Positions 42,619 to 50,832 of a DNA stretch of 64,000 nucleotides are shown here, in pieces. The notes under the pieces were generated by a model. That model was not told the origin of the DNA. It made no database searches and saw only the letters and a list, made by a program, of their open reading frames with translations. The position numbers and the translations under genes are program-made. The DNA is from Acidobacteriales bacterium 59-55 (lineage in GTDB: Bacteria > Acidobacteriota > Terriglobia > Terriglobales > Acidobacteriaceae): assembly GCA_001897435.1 (NCBI GenBank), contig MKSV01000002.1, positions 132,859 to 196,858 on the forward strand, written 5' to 3'. Within the stretch, counting starts at the first letter, position 1. Each line of letters opens with the position of its first letter.

Positions 42619-43240
42619 TCCGCGCTACGCCCGCAATCTGCGGGCTCACCACCGGCAGCGGCGCGGTGATCCGCTCGTACTCCACCGCCGAAAATCCAGC
42701 CCGCTCCAGCTCCCGCCCCGTCTCCCGATTGGGGTGGCAGCCATCGCCCATCCGCTTCCACAACGGCAGCACGAAATTCTGAATCCGCCGCAGCCTGCTC
42801 CCCGGGGGCGCGGCGACGTGCTCGATGAAGACCAGCCGCCCGCCCGGCTTCAGCACCCGCAGCACCTCGCCGAGCGCGCGCTGCGGGTCGTCGATGCAGC
42901 ACAGCACCAGCGTGCAGATCACCGCATCGACGCTCGCGTCCTCGACCGGGAGATCGTACGCCGTACCCATGCGGCAGTCCGCCGCCATCCCCAGCCTCTC
43001 GGCTTCGCGCAGCAGATACGGCCGCATAAACGGATTGGGATCGATGCCGATCCACCGCACCCGCTCGCGATCGAGATAGCGCAGATTCGCGCCCGTCCCC
43101 GGCCCCAGTTCGACGACCGTGCCCTCAAGCCCCGCGAACAGCCGCTGCTTCAGGCCGGCGGCGAACCGCTCGTAACGATGATTGCGCGCCATCGCCCACG
43201 TAAAGACGCGCTGCCCGAAGCCCGCCGCAGGTCGCTCCAT
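42599..43240 (-). CDS. Class I SAM-dependent methyltransferase
   Basis: 213 aa, AGGGGCGG upstream of ATG. Methyltransf_11-type: VVELGPGTGANLRYLDRERV (motif I), IGIDPNPFMRPYLLREAERL, LPVEDASVDAVICTLVLCCI (motif II), EVLRVLKPGGRLVFIEHVAA (motif III). The middle section resembles thiol/phospholipid methyltransferases of the METTL7/PmtA kind. The C-terminus KAYPRG and stop are contributed by the family B repeat, exactly as in the hydrolase at 107-1390. Confidence 0.85.
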   Translation of the reverse strand: MERPAAGFGQRVFTWAMARNHRYERFAAGLKQRLFAGLEGTVVELGPGTGANLRYLDRERVRWIGIDPNPFMRPYLLREAERLGMAADCRMGTAYDLPVEDASVDAVICTLVLCCIDDPQRALGEVLRVLKPGGRLVFIEHVAAPPGSRLRRIQNFVLPLWKRMGDGCHPNRETGRELERAGFSAVEYERITAPLPVVSPQIAGVARKAYPRG

Positions 43241-43390
43241 ACCGCCCCTATTCTCTCTATTCTCAAATCCTACGCGGCGGCGCGCCGCATCGGCATGAGC
43301 GTGAAGGCACGCCGATGATACGATCTTCCCTGCCCGCAGCCGCCCCGTGAGCCTTTGTCGCTACTAAATTGCCGAGGAAATACAAACTCT

Positions 43391-44020
43391 TTATCTACTA
43401 ATCCTGATCCTTCGGAAGGCTTGAACAGCGTCTGCAATCTGCCCTCCGAGCCACCCGGCAGCCAAAGCGACGATGGCGCTTAGCAGCACGACGATTACAC
43501 AAGCGAGAAATTCGTACCGGTTTGAGACGCCCCGGTAAGCGAACTCCGTAAAGCCGCTTCCAGAGCGCCACACATGACCCTGCAAGTCGAGAACCGTCGG
43601 ATTCAGGATGTTCCTGCTTCTCAAAAGCTCGAGTGCCATCATTGGCATCGACGCAATAAAAACAGCGTAGGCAGTACCGAGACCAGGAGAGCTTGAGCCT
43701 CTTCTCCTCATCCAATAGCCAACGCCGAGTTCCAAAGGAAGGTAACTCTTCCAGAACAAGCTGTAGTTTTCCGGTGACATTGCACGCATTGTGTTCGCAG
43801 TCAGTCCAAGTAGAAACCATACGGCCAGTAAAAGCGCAGCCCCTGCCCAAACGGGAGGCTTTCGAACTCGCTGATACAAACCGGAGCACAACACATTCCA
43901 CACGATGGACGGCGTAACTGGATCCCTCTCCAACAGCGAGGAGAGCTCAAGTCCGTACTTAGATCTCCACTCAGCGGGGAAGATCTTTAACAGCGCAGCA
44001 ATCAAGTTCCGGTTATGCAT
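43391..44020 (-). CDS. PadR-associated membrane protein
   Basis: 209 aa from ATG 44020 (AGGAGG about 10 nt upstream). N-terminal LIAALLKIFPAEWRSKYGLE is the short soluble segment shared with PadR-linked membrane proteins (compare RLYPRPFRERFGEG at 36.1 kb). Four or more membrane segments follow: AGAALLLAVWFLLGLTANTM, TAYAVFIASMPMMALEL, and FLACVIVVLLSAIVALAAGW. It overlaps the upstream padR by 8 nt. No enzymatic motif. Function unknown. Confidence 0.7.
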   Translation of the reverse strand: MHNRNLIAALLKIFPAEWRSKYGLELSSLLERDPVTPSIVWNVLCSGLYQRVRKPPVWAGAALLLAVWFLLGLTANTMRAMSPENYSLFWKSYLPLELGVGYWMRRRGSSSPGLGTAYAVFIASMPMMALELLRSRNILNPTVLDLQGHVWRSGSGFTEFAYRGVSNRYEFLACVIVVLLSAIVALAAGWLGGQIADAVQAFRRIRISR

Positions 44021-44330
44021 GGGAACGTAACCTCCTGAGTGCAACTGCTGATAACGCGCGCAGTTTAGCGAGTTGGGTGCGCAGATGAACCTCACCGCTT
44101 TCAGTCAGCTTGTAGGGGCGTTGGCGCCCTTGCTCTTCACACGGAGCAATCCAACCAGTTTCTACAAGTCGAGAGATTGCTGTGTAGAGTGTCCCAGGAC
44201 CCAATGTTACATCTGCTATGGCGCGTATGTCGGCCATGATGGCATAACCATGCTTAGCGCCACTGGTCAGGCTTGAAAGGATCAAAAGCTCTGGGTCCGA
44301 CGCATGTCCCTTGTCTGGTCGCCTCGCCAT
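44013..44330 (-). CDS. PadR-family transcriptional regulator
   Basis: 105 aa from ATG 44330 (an upstream ATG at 44372 is possible). PadR winged helix: SDPELLILSSLTSGAKHGYA, VTLGPGTLYTAISRLVETGW, RPYKLTESGEVHLRTQL. Second PadR in the window, again immediately before and overlapping a membrane-protein gene. Unlike the copy at 35.8 kb, no palindromic promoter is evident. Confidence 0.85.
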   Translation of the reverse strand: MARRPDKGHASDPELLILSSLTSGAKHGYAIMADIRAIADVTLGPGTLYTAISRLVETGWIAPCEEQGRQRPYKLTESGEVHLRTQLAKLRALSAVALRRLRSHA

Positions 44331-44528
44331 AGTACGAATTACGATATAGAGGAAATCTTCTACGGTCAACACTCAACTCAAGCAATATTTTTTATGTCCT
44401 GAAAAACCTCCAACCAAAGCCAGGTGCTCGCCGAGATGAACAAATTCATGGACTCGCTGCGATAGGGCGCATTGGGACCATCCCGATCAGCACACAGGCC
44501 TCGCGGCAGCCCCGGCCTATACTGAGGT

Positions 44529-45266
44529 GTGACGGCAAGGCCAACCATCTCCTCCGGGAATCTGCTGCGGACAGCGCGATCTTTTTTCCGACCGTCATCC
44601 CAATCTTTTGTTAAATCTTTCTTAAAATTATTTCTTCTCGGCCTCGTCGCGCTCTGGTCGCTCGCCGTGCTGCTGCTCGTCGCCGCACGCTGGGTCGATC
44701 CGCCGACGACCGCGATGCACGTCCAGCGGCGCTTCGAGTCGCTGATCGACGGCACGCCCTACCGGAAGCGCTACCGCTTCGTTCCCCTGCGGCAGATCTC
44801 GCCGAACCTTCAGCACGCGGTCATCGCGGCAGAGGATGCGCGCTTCTATCAGCATCACGGCTTCGACTGGCACCAGATCCACCTCGCCGCCCAGCAGGAC
44901 ATGGAAGGCGGCCGCCGCCGCGGCGGTTCCACCCTCACGCAGCAACTGGTCAAGAACCTCTTCTTCGGAACCGGCGGCTCCTTCGTGCGCAAGGGCGCGG
45001 AGTTTACGCTGGTGCCGGTGGCCGAGCTGGTCCTCGGCAAGCAGCGCATTCTCGAACTTTATCTCAACGTGGTCGAATGGGGCCCGGGCGTCTACGGCGC
45101 GGAGCCGGCGTGCCGCCTCTACTACCGAACCTCCGCGCGCGGCATCGGCCGGCAACAGGCGGCGCGGCTGGCTGCGATTCTGCCCGCCCCGCTCCATCGC
45201 CGCCCCGAGCGCATGAACAGCTACAGCGCCGTCATCCTCCGCCGCATGGCCCAGATGAACTGGTAG
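44529..45266 (+). CDS. mtgA: Monofunctional peptidoglycan glycosyltransferase
   Basis: 245 aa, GTG start. One N-terminal membrane helix (about 32-53, LKLFLLGLVALWSLAVLLLV) anchors a GT51 domain that polymerises lipid II. The catalytic Glu is in AAEDARFYQHHGFDW (E102). GGSTLTQQLVKNLF (132-145), KQRILELYLNVVEWGPGVYG and RLAAILPAP are the remaining GT51 motifs. No transpeptidase domain, and length typical for MtgA. Single gene. Confidence 0.93.
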   Translation: MTARPTISSGNLLRTARSFFRPSSQSFVKSFLKLFLLGLVALWSLAVLLLVAARWVDPPTTAMHVQRRFESLIDGTPYRKRYRFVPLRQISPNLQHAVIAAEDARFYQHHGFDWHQIHLAAQQDMEGGRRRGGSTLTQQLVKNLFFGTGGSFVRKGAEFTLVPVAELVLGKQRILELYLNVVEWGPGVYGAEPACRLYYRTSARGIGRQQAARLAAILPAPLHRRPERMNSYSAVILRRMAQMNW

Positions 45267-45361
45267 CCGCAAAGCAAGGAGCGCATCGAAGTCCACGCAA
45301 TGATCGAGGAATCTCTCAAAAAAATATGGTATTTACTCTTGCCCATTCTCTAGCACCCCGG

Positions 45362-45502
45362 ACGCACGTCATCTCGACCGGAGCGCCGCAGCAATGCAAC
45401 GCACGTCATCTCGACCGGAGCGGCGGGGTCCCCGGCGAGTCCGCACTTGACTCGCTGGGGTGCAAGCGAAGCGGAGTGGAGAGACCCCTGTATTTCGCCT
45501 TT
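45362..45502 (+). repeat. Family A repeats, two copies with insertion
   Basis: A truncated copy at 45362 and a full copy at 45401-45502. The latter carries about 50 bp between ACCGGAGCGGCGGGGTC and AAGCGGAGTGGAGAGACCCC, including GACTCGCTGGGGTGCAAGCG. The gap 45267-45547 contains no gene. Confidence 0.85.
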
Positions 45503-45547
45503 GTCCTCGCACGATCTCGAGCAGCCAATAGCAGGTTTAGGCAGGTT

Positions 45548-46072
45548 CTAAGAGACGGCAGACTCTCCGGCAAGCACGCGAGCCGCCTCCGCTTGAGGGC
45601 GCATCAGCCAATACAAAGCAACGAGATGCGTAATCATCAGCATCGGCACGTAGAGGATCGGGATCACGTAGGCCGCGCCCAGTTGCCCCGCGACCGCAGG
45701 CAGCCCGCCCTGCATGGCATGGGAGTAGGCGAAGATAAGGTCGGTCACTCCCACAAGATTAAAGGCGGCGACAAACATCCAGAAGAGCGGCCGTATCCTT
45801 ACCGTGAGCAGCGCCAGGATGGCGAGCACGCCGGTGGCGAAGTCGCCGAAGGCGGCGTACGTGGCGAAGGTGGCGGGCAGGTTCGCGCCGACGACGCCCG
45901 GAAGGAGAAACACCAGCCCGAAGAAGCGAAAGCTGTGGAAGGTCGCAATCGCTCGCTGCGCTTCGAACCGGCCCATCGATTTGAGCCTGGGAAAAAGATA
46001 CACGCGGAAGCAGAGCAGGCAGGCGACATAACCGAGGACAAGCTGAATCTGAAAGATGATTTGCGGTGACAT
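45548..46072 (-). CDS. Multi-pass membrane protein divergent from tetR
   Basis: 174 aa from ATG 46072 (GCAGGAGAATCC upstream). About five membrane helices (QLVLGYVACLLCFRVYLF, FGLVFLLPGVVGANLPATFA, FWMFVAAFNLVGVTDLIFAY, AAYVIPILYVPMLMITHLVA). No family is recognised with confidence. It is divergent from a TetR regulator across a palindromic operator, so it is the likely regulatory target. Confidence 0.75.
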   Translation of the reverse strand: MSPQIIFQIQLVLGYVACLLCFRVYLFPRLKSMGRFEAQRAIATFHSFRFFGLVFLLPGVVGANLPATFATYAAFGDFATGVLAILALLTVRIRPLFWMFVAAFNLVGVTDLIFAYSHAMQGGLPAVAGQLGAAYVIPILYVPMLMITHLVALYWLMRPQAEAARVLAGESAVS

Positions 46073-46088
46073 TGGATTCTCCTGCCGC

Positions 46089-46112
46089 ATAGGATTATAT
46101 GAATCATCCTAT
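46089..46112. promoter_or_regulatory. TetR-type operator palindrome
   Basis: ATAGGAT (46089-46095) and ATCCTAT (46106-46112) with a 10-bp spacer, in the divergent region and overlapping the leader of the membrane-protein gene. A third half-site ATCCTAT (46180-46186) overlaps the tetR -10 box. Confidence 0.7.
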
Positions 46113-46183
46113 AGATTCAGTTTTTTGCACCGGAAAGCAGACGGGCGGATCCAGCCCGCGCCGTGGGATGATCGCCGGCATCC

Positions 46184-46195
46184 TATAATGTGCCA
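46184..46195 (+). promoter_or_regulatory. tetR -10 box at the start codon (leaderless promoter)
   Basis: Consensus TATAAT at 46184-46189 ends 5 nt before the ATG at 46195, so transcription should start at or within a base or two of the start codon. No -35 match is obvious, and no ribosome site precedes the ATG. Confidence 0.6.
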
Positions 46196-46770
46196 TGCGC
46201 TACCAGCCCGACCACAAAGCCGAAACCCGGCGGAAGATCGTGAAAGACGCGTCCCGCCGCGTTCGCGCCGAGGGCACCACCGGCGCCGCTGTCTCCGCGG
46301 TGATGCGAGACGCCGGCCTGACCCATGGCGGCTTTTACAAACACTTCGGAAGCAAGGACGAGCTGATCGTCGAGTCGGTCGGCGAGGCCTTCACCGAAGC
46401 AGGCGAATGGCTGACCCGGATAGCCAGGCAGGCGAAACCGGGGACAGCGTGGAAGGCGATCGTGAAGGCTTACCTCAGCCTCGAACACTGCGACCACGCC
46501 GCGAGCGGCTGTCCGCTGGCAGCCCTCGCGCCCGAGCTGGCGCGCTCCGATCGAGCGATGAAGGGCCGCATCTTCGCCGAACTCGCGGGCTACAAAAGCA
46601 GGCTGCAGCCGCTCATGCCGGGTCGGCGAGCGGCCGACAAGGAGCGTGCCTTCTTTGCCATCTTCTCCACGATGGCCGGAGCCATTGAAATCGCCCGCAT
46701 GCTGCCGGAGCCCGCGATGCGCGAGAAAGTGCTGGCGACCGCAAGAGATCTTCTCCTGCGCAGCTTTTGA
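46195..46770 (+). CDS. TetR/AcrR-family regulator
   Basis: 191 aa. N-terminal HTH: RRKIVKDASRRVRAEGTTGA, VSAVMRDAGLTHGGFYKHFG, SKDELIVESVGEAF. The C-terminal ligand domain contains HCDHAASGCPLAALAPELAR, as in TetR_C_16/YxaF-like regulators of the reactive-electrophile type, with two Cys. Probably represses itself and the divergent membrane gene through ATAGGAT half-sites. Apparently leaderless. Confidence 0.87.
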   Translation: MRYQPDHKAETRRKIVKDASRRVRAEGTTGAAVSAVMRDAGLTHGGFYKHFGSKDELIVESVGEAFTEAGEWLTRIARQAKPGTAWKAIVKAYLSLEHCDHAASGCPLAALAPELARSDRAMKGRIFAELAGYKSRLQPLMPGRRAADKERAFFAIFSTMAGAIEIARMLPEPAMREKVLATARDLLLRSF

Positions 46771-46797
46771 TCAGACTGCATGTCGCAGGTCTGTCAC

Positions 46798-46846
46798 CGA
46801 GCGGCGGGACGGGCGGCGGGACGGGCGGCGGGACGGGCGGCGCTGC
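46798..46846 (+). repeat. 12-bp tandem repeat
   Basis: GGCGGGACGGGC repeated three and a half times in the convergent gap between tetR and the lysozyme gene. Confidence 0.9.
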
Positions 46847-46874
46847 CGCGTCCACCCAACGCGCGGCCTTTGAT

Positions 46875-47327
46875 TTATGTCTGGGTTTTATAGCTTTGGA
46901 AGAGCTCGACCTCGGCGTTGCGGCGAGCGAGCAGGCCGGCGACGACGACTCCGCCGGCGTGGTCCCAGAGGGGAAACTGTCCGGCGGCGCGATCGAACTC
47001 GCCCGCGTTGACGTAGCGCAGCAGCGTGGAGCCGAGCAGCCTCGCGCAGCCGAGGTTGAAGACGAAGTCGACCATCGCATCGAACTGGCACTGCGCGATG
47101 GGGATGGTGACCGCGCGATTGACGCAGGCCACCGCTCCGGCAACGTCGCTTTCAAGCAGAAGGTTCGCCTGGTCCTGGGTGATGACGAGGCCGCCGTGGA
47201 CCTCGCGGCCGGTATGGCCGTAGCCGATGGTCCAGACGCCGACCTGGTCCTGGTAGGCGGTCAGGCGCAGGCCCTCGAATCTTTTCGTCAACGCAAAACC
47301 GGCATCGCTGTAGGTGAGTTTGGCCAC
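46875..47327 (-). CDS. Phage-type lysozyme (GH24 endolysin)
   Basis: 150 aa from GTG 47327. GH24 catalytic triad with exact T4-lysozyme spacing: E18 (KRFEGLRLTAY), D27 (YQDQVG) and T33 (WTIGYGHT). Later QCQFDAMVDFVFNLGCARLL and FPLWDHAGGVVVAGLLARRN match P22/lambdoid R-type lysozymes. No signal or SAR anchor is seen, so export would need a holin. It is isolated between tetR and mutS2, outside both phage clusters: either a decayed prophage remnant or a lysin acting in trans for one of them. Confidence 0.9.
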   Translation of the reverse strand: MAKLTYSDAGFALTKRFEGLRLTAYQDQVGVWTIGYGHTGREVHGGLVITQDQANLLLESDVAGAVACVNRAVTIPIAQCQFDAMVDFVFNLGCARLLGSTLLRYVNAGEFDRAAGQFPLWDHAGGVVVAGLLARRNAEVELFQSYKTQT

Positions 47328-47440
47328 GGAGGTTCACTCCTCTTCCCGAACGCAGGACAGGTTAGCATGAACCGGGCGATGGGGCGAGAGTCTATCTTGA
47401 GTTCCTTGGAATGCGTTGGAGAGGAAGGACAAAGGCGAAA

Positions 47441-49954
47441 TTACTGCCGCAGTTCAACCACCGTCGCCCCCTGACCGCCTTCGTTCTGCGGCGGCTCGCT
47501 GACAGTGGTGACGTGCGGATGCCCGCGCAGGTACTCGCGCAGCGTGCGCCGCAGCACGCCCATCCCGGTGCCGTGCACGATGCGGACGCGGGGCAGCCCG
47601 GCCAGAAAGGCGCGGTCGATGAAGCGCTCCACCTCGTCGTGAGCCTCGTCGGCGGTGCGGCCGATGACGTTAATCTCGGACGACATAGAGTCGGGGTCCT
47701 GCGCAGTCGAGACGGTGACGTTGCCTCGCCGCCGCGCCGCTTCGAGCGGCGTGACCACCTTCACCGATTCGACGCCCGCAATGTCGTCGATGGCGGCGCG
47801 CATCTTCATGGGGCCGATGGAGACCTCAAACGTCCGCGCATCGATCACGCGATCGACCCGCGCCTGGCGGCCGAGCGACTTCAGCCGCACCAGGTCGCCG
47901 ACTTTAATTCCCTTGGGAAGATGAGGCTGGGCGGCGGGATCGTTTCTGTCGGCGCCGGTGTTGTGAGCGACGACGGTCGAGTTGAACTGCTCGGAAAACT
48001 CCCGCTTGAGCCGGGCGATCCGCATCGCGGAGTCGCGCGCGATCTTCTGCGACAGCGCCTTGTCGTCGACGGCCTTCGCCGTCTCGCGAAGCTGGTAGGC
48101 GAAGTCTTCGAGCAGCGAGTGCAGCTTGACCTCCAGCTCCTTCGTCCGCGCCTTCTGCTCCACGCGGCCTTCGACCTCGACGCGGGCCTTCTCGCGCGAG
48201 AGCTCCTGCTCGCGTTGCCGCATCGACTCGCGCTCGCCGATGGCGGCGGTGAGTTGCTCGTGAAGCTGGTCGAGAAACGCCCCGATGTCGGCGGTCTGCG
48301 TCGTCATCTGCGCGCGCGCGGCGGCGACGATCGCGGGCGAAAGTCCCAGCCGCGCCGCGATGTTGAGTCCTGCCGACGCTCCGGGCACGCCCAGCCGCAG
48401 CTCGTAGGTCGGCGTCAGCGTCTCCTGATCGAAGCCCACGGCGGCGTTGAGCACACCCGCATGATTGGCCGCGTACACCTTCAGCGAGGTCAAATGCGTC
48501 GTGATGCAGCACCACGCGCCGGCGGCGAGAAAGTGCGCGGCCACGGCCACGGCCAGCGCCGCGCCCTCTTCGGGATCGGTGGCCGAGCCGAGTTCGTCGA
48601 GCAGCACCAGCGAGGAGGCGGTGGCCTCGCGCGAGATGCGTTCGAGGTTGACGACGTGCGCCGAGAAGCTCGACAGGTTGCGCTCGATCGACTGCGCGTC
48701 GCCGATGTCGGCGTAGACGGCGGTGAAGAGCGGCAGCGCGGCCTCGTCCGCCGGGACAGGAATGCCCGCCTGCGCCATCAGCGAGAGCAGGCCCAGCGTC
48801 TTCAGCGAGACGGTCTTGCCGCCCGTGTTGGGGCCGCTGACGATCAGTTGCCGCGTGCCCGGCGGCAGCACGATGCTGAGCGGAACCGGGCTTGCCGCTT
48901 CGCTGCCGGCTTCACGCGCCTCCGCTCTCATGCGCAGCTCGAGCAGCGGATGCCGGGCCGCGATCAGCGACAGTTCGTCCGTGAAGGTGGGGCGGGTGCA
49001 GTTGAGGTCGTTGGCGAAGCGGGCGCGGGCGACGTGCGCCTCTGCCTCCGCGAGGATGCATGTGCCCAGATAAATTGCCGCGGCGTTCTCTCCCAATGCG
49101 CGGGTCATGGCCACGAGGATGCGGTGAATCTCGGCCTGCTCCTCGTCGAGCAGGCGGACGAGTTCGTTGTTCTGCTCGATGGTCTCAAGCGGCTCGACGA
49201 AGACCGTCTGCCCCGACGACGATGAGCCGTGAACCACGCCCGGAACGCGGCGCTTGAACTCGGCCTTCACCGGGATGACGAAGCGCTCGCCGCGAATGGT
49301 GATGAGATCGTCCTGCGTACTGCCGCCCTCGGCCAGCGAGCGCAGCGATCGGCGCAGACTCTCTTCGATGGCGCGGTGCTGCCGCTCCATCGCCCGGCGA
49401 ATGCCGCGCAGCGTCGTCGAGGCGTCGTCGTTGAGCGAGCCGTCGGGCTCGATCTTGCCGCGCAGCAGCCGCAGCAGCGGCGCGAAGTCGTGGTCGAGCA
49501 GCGGCGCGGAGAGTTCGGCGATTCCGCCCTTCGCAATCGCCGCAGCAAACGAGGGTGCGCCCGGAAGGAAGAGGCTGCGCCAGGCGGCGACGCGCTCGAC
49601 CACCACGAGCAGATCGCGAATCTCCGTCGCCTCCAGAGCCGCGCCTTCAATGCGCGCCTCGTCGAGCAGAGCGGTCGCGTCGAAGAGGCCGCGAAACTCG
49701 AAGCTGCCGCCGCTCGCGAGCAGATCGCGCATCTCCGCGGTGCGCTGCTGCTGCCGGTCGATCCACGCGAGGCTCGCCGAAGGCTCCAGCGCCATCACCC
49801 ACGCTCTCCCCAGCGGCGAGAAGGTGCGTCCGGCGATGGCCTCGCGCAGCCGCGGCCACTCCAGCGCAGCGGCGCTCGACTCCGCGAGCGGCGACGAAAT
49901 CTTCGGCAATAAACCCTGGGGCAACAGCTCCGGAAACAAATCTGGCGAGATCAC
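47441..49954 (-). CDS. mutS2: Endonuclease MutS2
   Basis: 837 aa, GTG start. Lacks the MutS mismatch-recognition domains. Coiled-coil/core about 30-330, ATPase domain with Walker A SGPNTGGKT (about 373-381), LVLLDELGSATDPEEGAALA (Walker B/signature) and ITTHLTSLK. A second coiled coil (RQREQELSREKARVEVEGRV) follows at about 560-680. The C-terminal Smr nuclease domain (about 755-837) has VIGRTADEAHDEVERFIDRA and HGTGMGVLRR. Roles in other bacteria: suppression of homologous recombination or rescue of collided ribosomes. The Smr DLRG-type motif reads VIGR here. Confidence 0.93.
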   Translation of the reverse strand: MISPDLFPELLPQGLLPKISSPLAESSAAALEWPRLREAIAGRTFSPLGRAWVMALEPSASLAWIDRQQQRTAEMRDLLASGGSFEFRGLFDATALLDEARIEGAALEATEIRDLLVVVERVAAWRSLFLPGAPSFAAAIAKGGIAELSAPLLDHDFAPLLRLLRGKIEPDGSLNDDASTTLRGIRRAMERQHRAIEESLRRSLRSLAEGGSTQDDLITIRGERFVIPVKAEFKRRVPGVVHGSSSSGQTVFVEPLETIEQNNELVRLLDEEQAEIHRILVAMTRALGENAAAIYLGTCILAEAEAHVARARFANDLNCTRPTFTDELSLIAARHPLLELRMRAEAREAGSEAASPVPLSIVLPPGTRQLIVSGPNTGGKTVSLKTLGLLSLMAQAGIPVPADEAALPLFTAVYADIGDAQSIERNLSSFSAHVVNLERISREATASSLVLLDELGSATDPEEGAALAVAVAAHFLAAGAWCCITTHLTSLKVYAANHAGVLNAAVGFDQETLTPTYELRLGVPGASAGLNIAARLGLSPAIVAAARAQMTTQTADIGAFLDQLHEQLTAAIGERESMRQREQELSREKARVEVEGRVEQKARTKELEVKLHSLLEDFAYQLRETAKAVDDKALSQKIARDSAMRIARLKREFSEQFNSTVVAHNTGADRNDPAAQPHLPKGIKVGDLVRLKSLGRQARVDRVIDARTFEVSIGPMKMRAAIDDIAGVESVKVVTPLEAARRRGNVTVSTAQDPDSMSSEINVIGRTADEAHDEVERFIDRAFLAGLPRVRIVHGTGMGVLRRTLREYLRGHPHVTTVSEPPQNEGGQGATVVELRQ

Positions 49955-50092
49955 GTCTATTATCGTAATCGCGCGCGGAACGGGTATCGTAATCGCGCGC
50001 GGAAGCTATTATCGTTATCGCGCAGGGAACCGCGGGCTGCACCGTTGCGTAACGGTAAGAGTGAGCAGCAACCGAACACCGGGAGGTGTCGA

Positions 50093-50662
50093 ATGGTCTG
50101 TCAGGCATGTGGCAATCCAGTTGAAGCGGGAGTGAACTTTTGTCCCCGGTGCGGCGCTCCCGTTCCCGCACCTGTCCCGCCCGGACCTCCGCCGCCCCCG
50201 CAGTACGCGGCCTATCCTCAGACGCCGCACCCGGCCTATGCTCTGCGTCCGCCGCGCGTGCAGCGAAACCTACCGATGCTCGGCATTCTGTGGTGCATCT
50301 TCGGGGCCTACCGCGTCATCTCCGGGCTCATCGCCATCTTCGTGCTTCAGGTCTGGTCGTTCCGCAGCTTCGGCGGCGGCTGGGGATGGGGCGGCCACAT
50401 GGGCCGGCACATGGGACCGCACTGGATGGGTCCAGTCCTGCCGTTCATCGCGCTGATCGCGACCATCACGGCGGTGCTTGCCTTCTTCGTCGGCTTCAGC
50501 CTGCTGCGCCGCAGGCCCTGGGGACGCACGCTAGGCATCGTCGTCGCCATCCTGTCGCTGCTGAAGTTCCCCATCGGCACCGCGCTCGGCATCTACACGC
50601 TGTGGGTGCTGGTCCCGGCGGAATCCGCCGCCGAATACGAAGCCATCGCAGACCATAGCTGA
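50093..50662 (+). CDS. Zinc-ribbon membrane protein
   Basis: 189 aa from ATG 50093 (GGGAGGT upstream). N-terminal zinc ribbon CQACGNPVEAGVNFCPRCG, then a Pro-rich linker (PAPVPPGPPPPPQYAAYP), then three to four membrane helices (MLGILWCIFGAYRVISGLIA, FIALIATITAVLAFFVGFSL, TLGIVVAILSLLKFPIGTAL). A Gly/Trp/His/Met stretch lies between the first two (GGGWGWGGHMGRHMGPHW), perhaps metal binding. Function unknown. Confidence 0.8.
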   Translation: MVCQACGNPVEAGVNFCPRCGAPVPAPVPPGPPPPPQYAAYPQTPHPAYALRPPRVQRNLPMLGILWCIFGAYRVISGLIAIFVLQVWSFRSFGGGWGWGGHMGRHMGPHWMGPVLPFIALIATITAVLAFFVGFSLLRRRPWGRTLGIVVAILSLLKFPIGTALGIYTLWVLVPAESAAEYEAIADHS

Positions 50663-50710
50663 AGCCCGCGCCACGACCGTCAACCCCAGGCATCGATCCC
50701 GCTAAAGAGT

Positions 50711-50826
50711 CACGTCATCTCGACTGGAGCGGGATCGGAGACGGCGTCGCCATGCAGCGTCCATCGACCCCGCGAGAAAGATCACGTCATCTCGACCGGA
50801 GCGCAGCGGAGTGGAGAGACCCTGTA
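50711..50826 (+). repeat. Family A repeats, two copies
   Basis: ACGTCATCTCGACTGGAGCG (degenerate) and ACGTCATCTCGACCGGAGCG with GTGGAGAGACCCTGTA. These are the last family A copies before the second prophage; none occur inside it. Confidence 0.85.
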
Positions 50827-50832
50827 GCTGCC

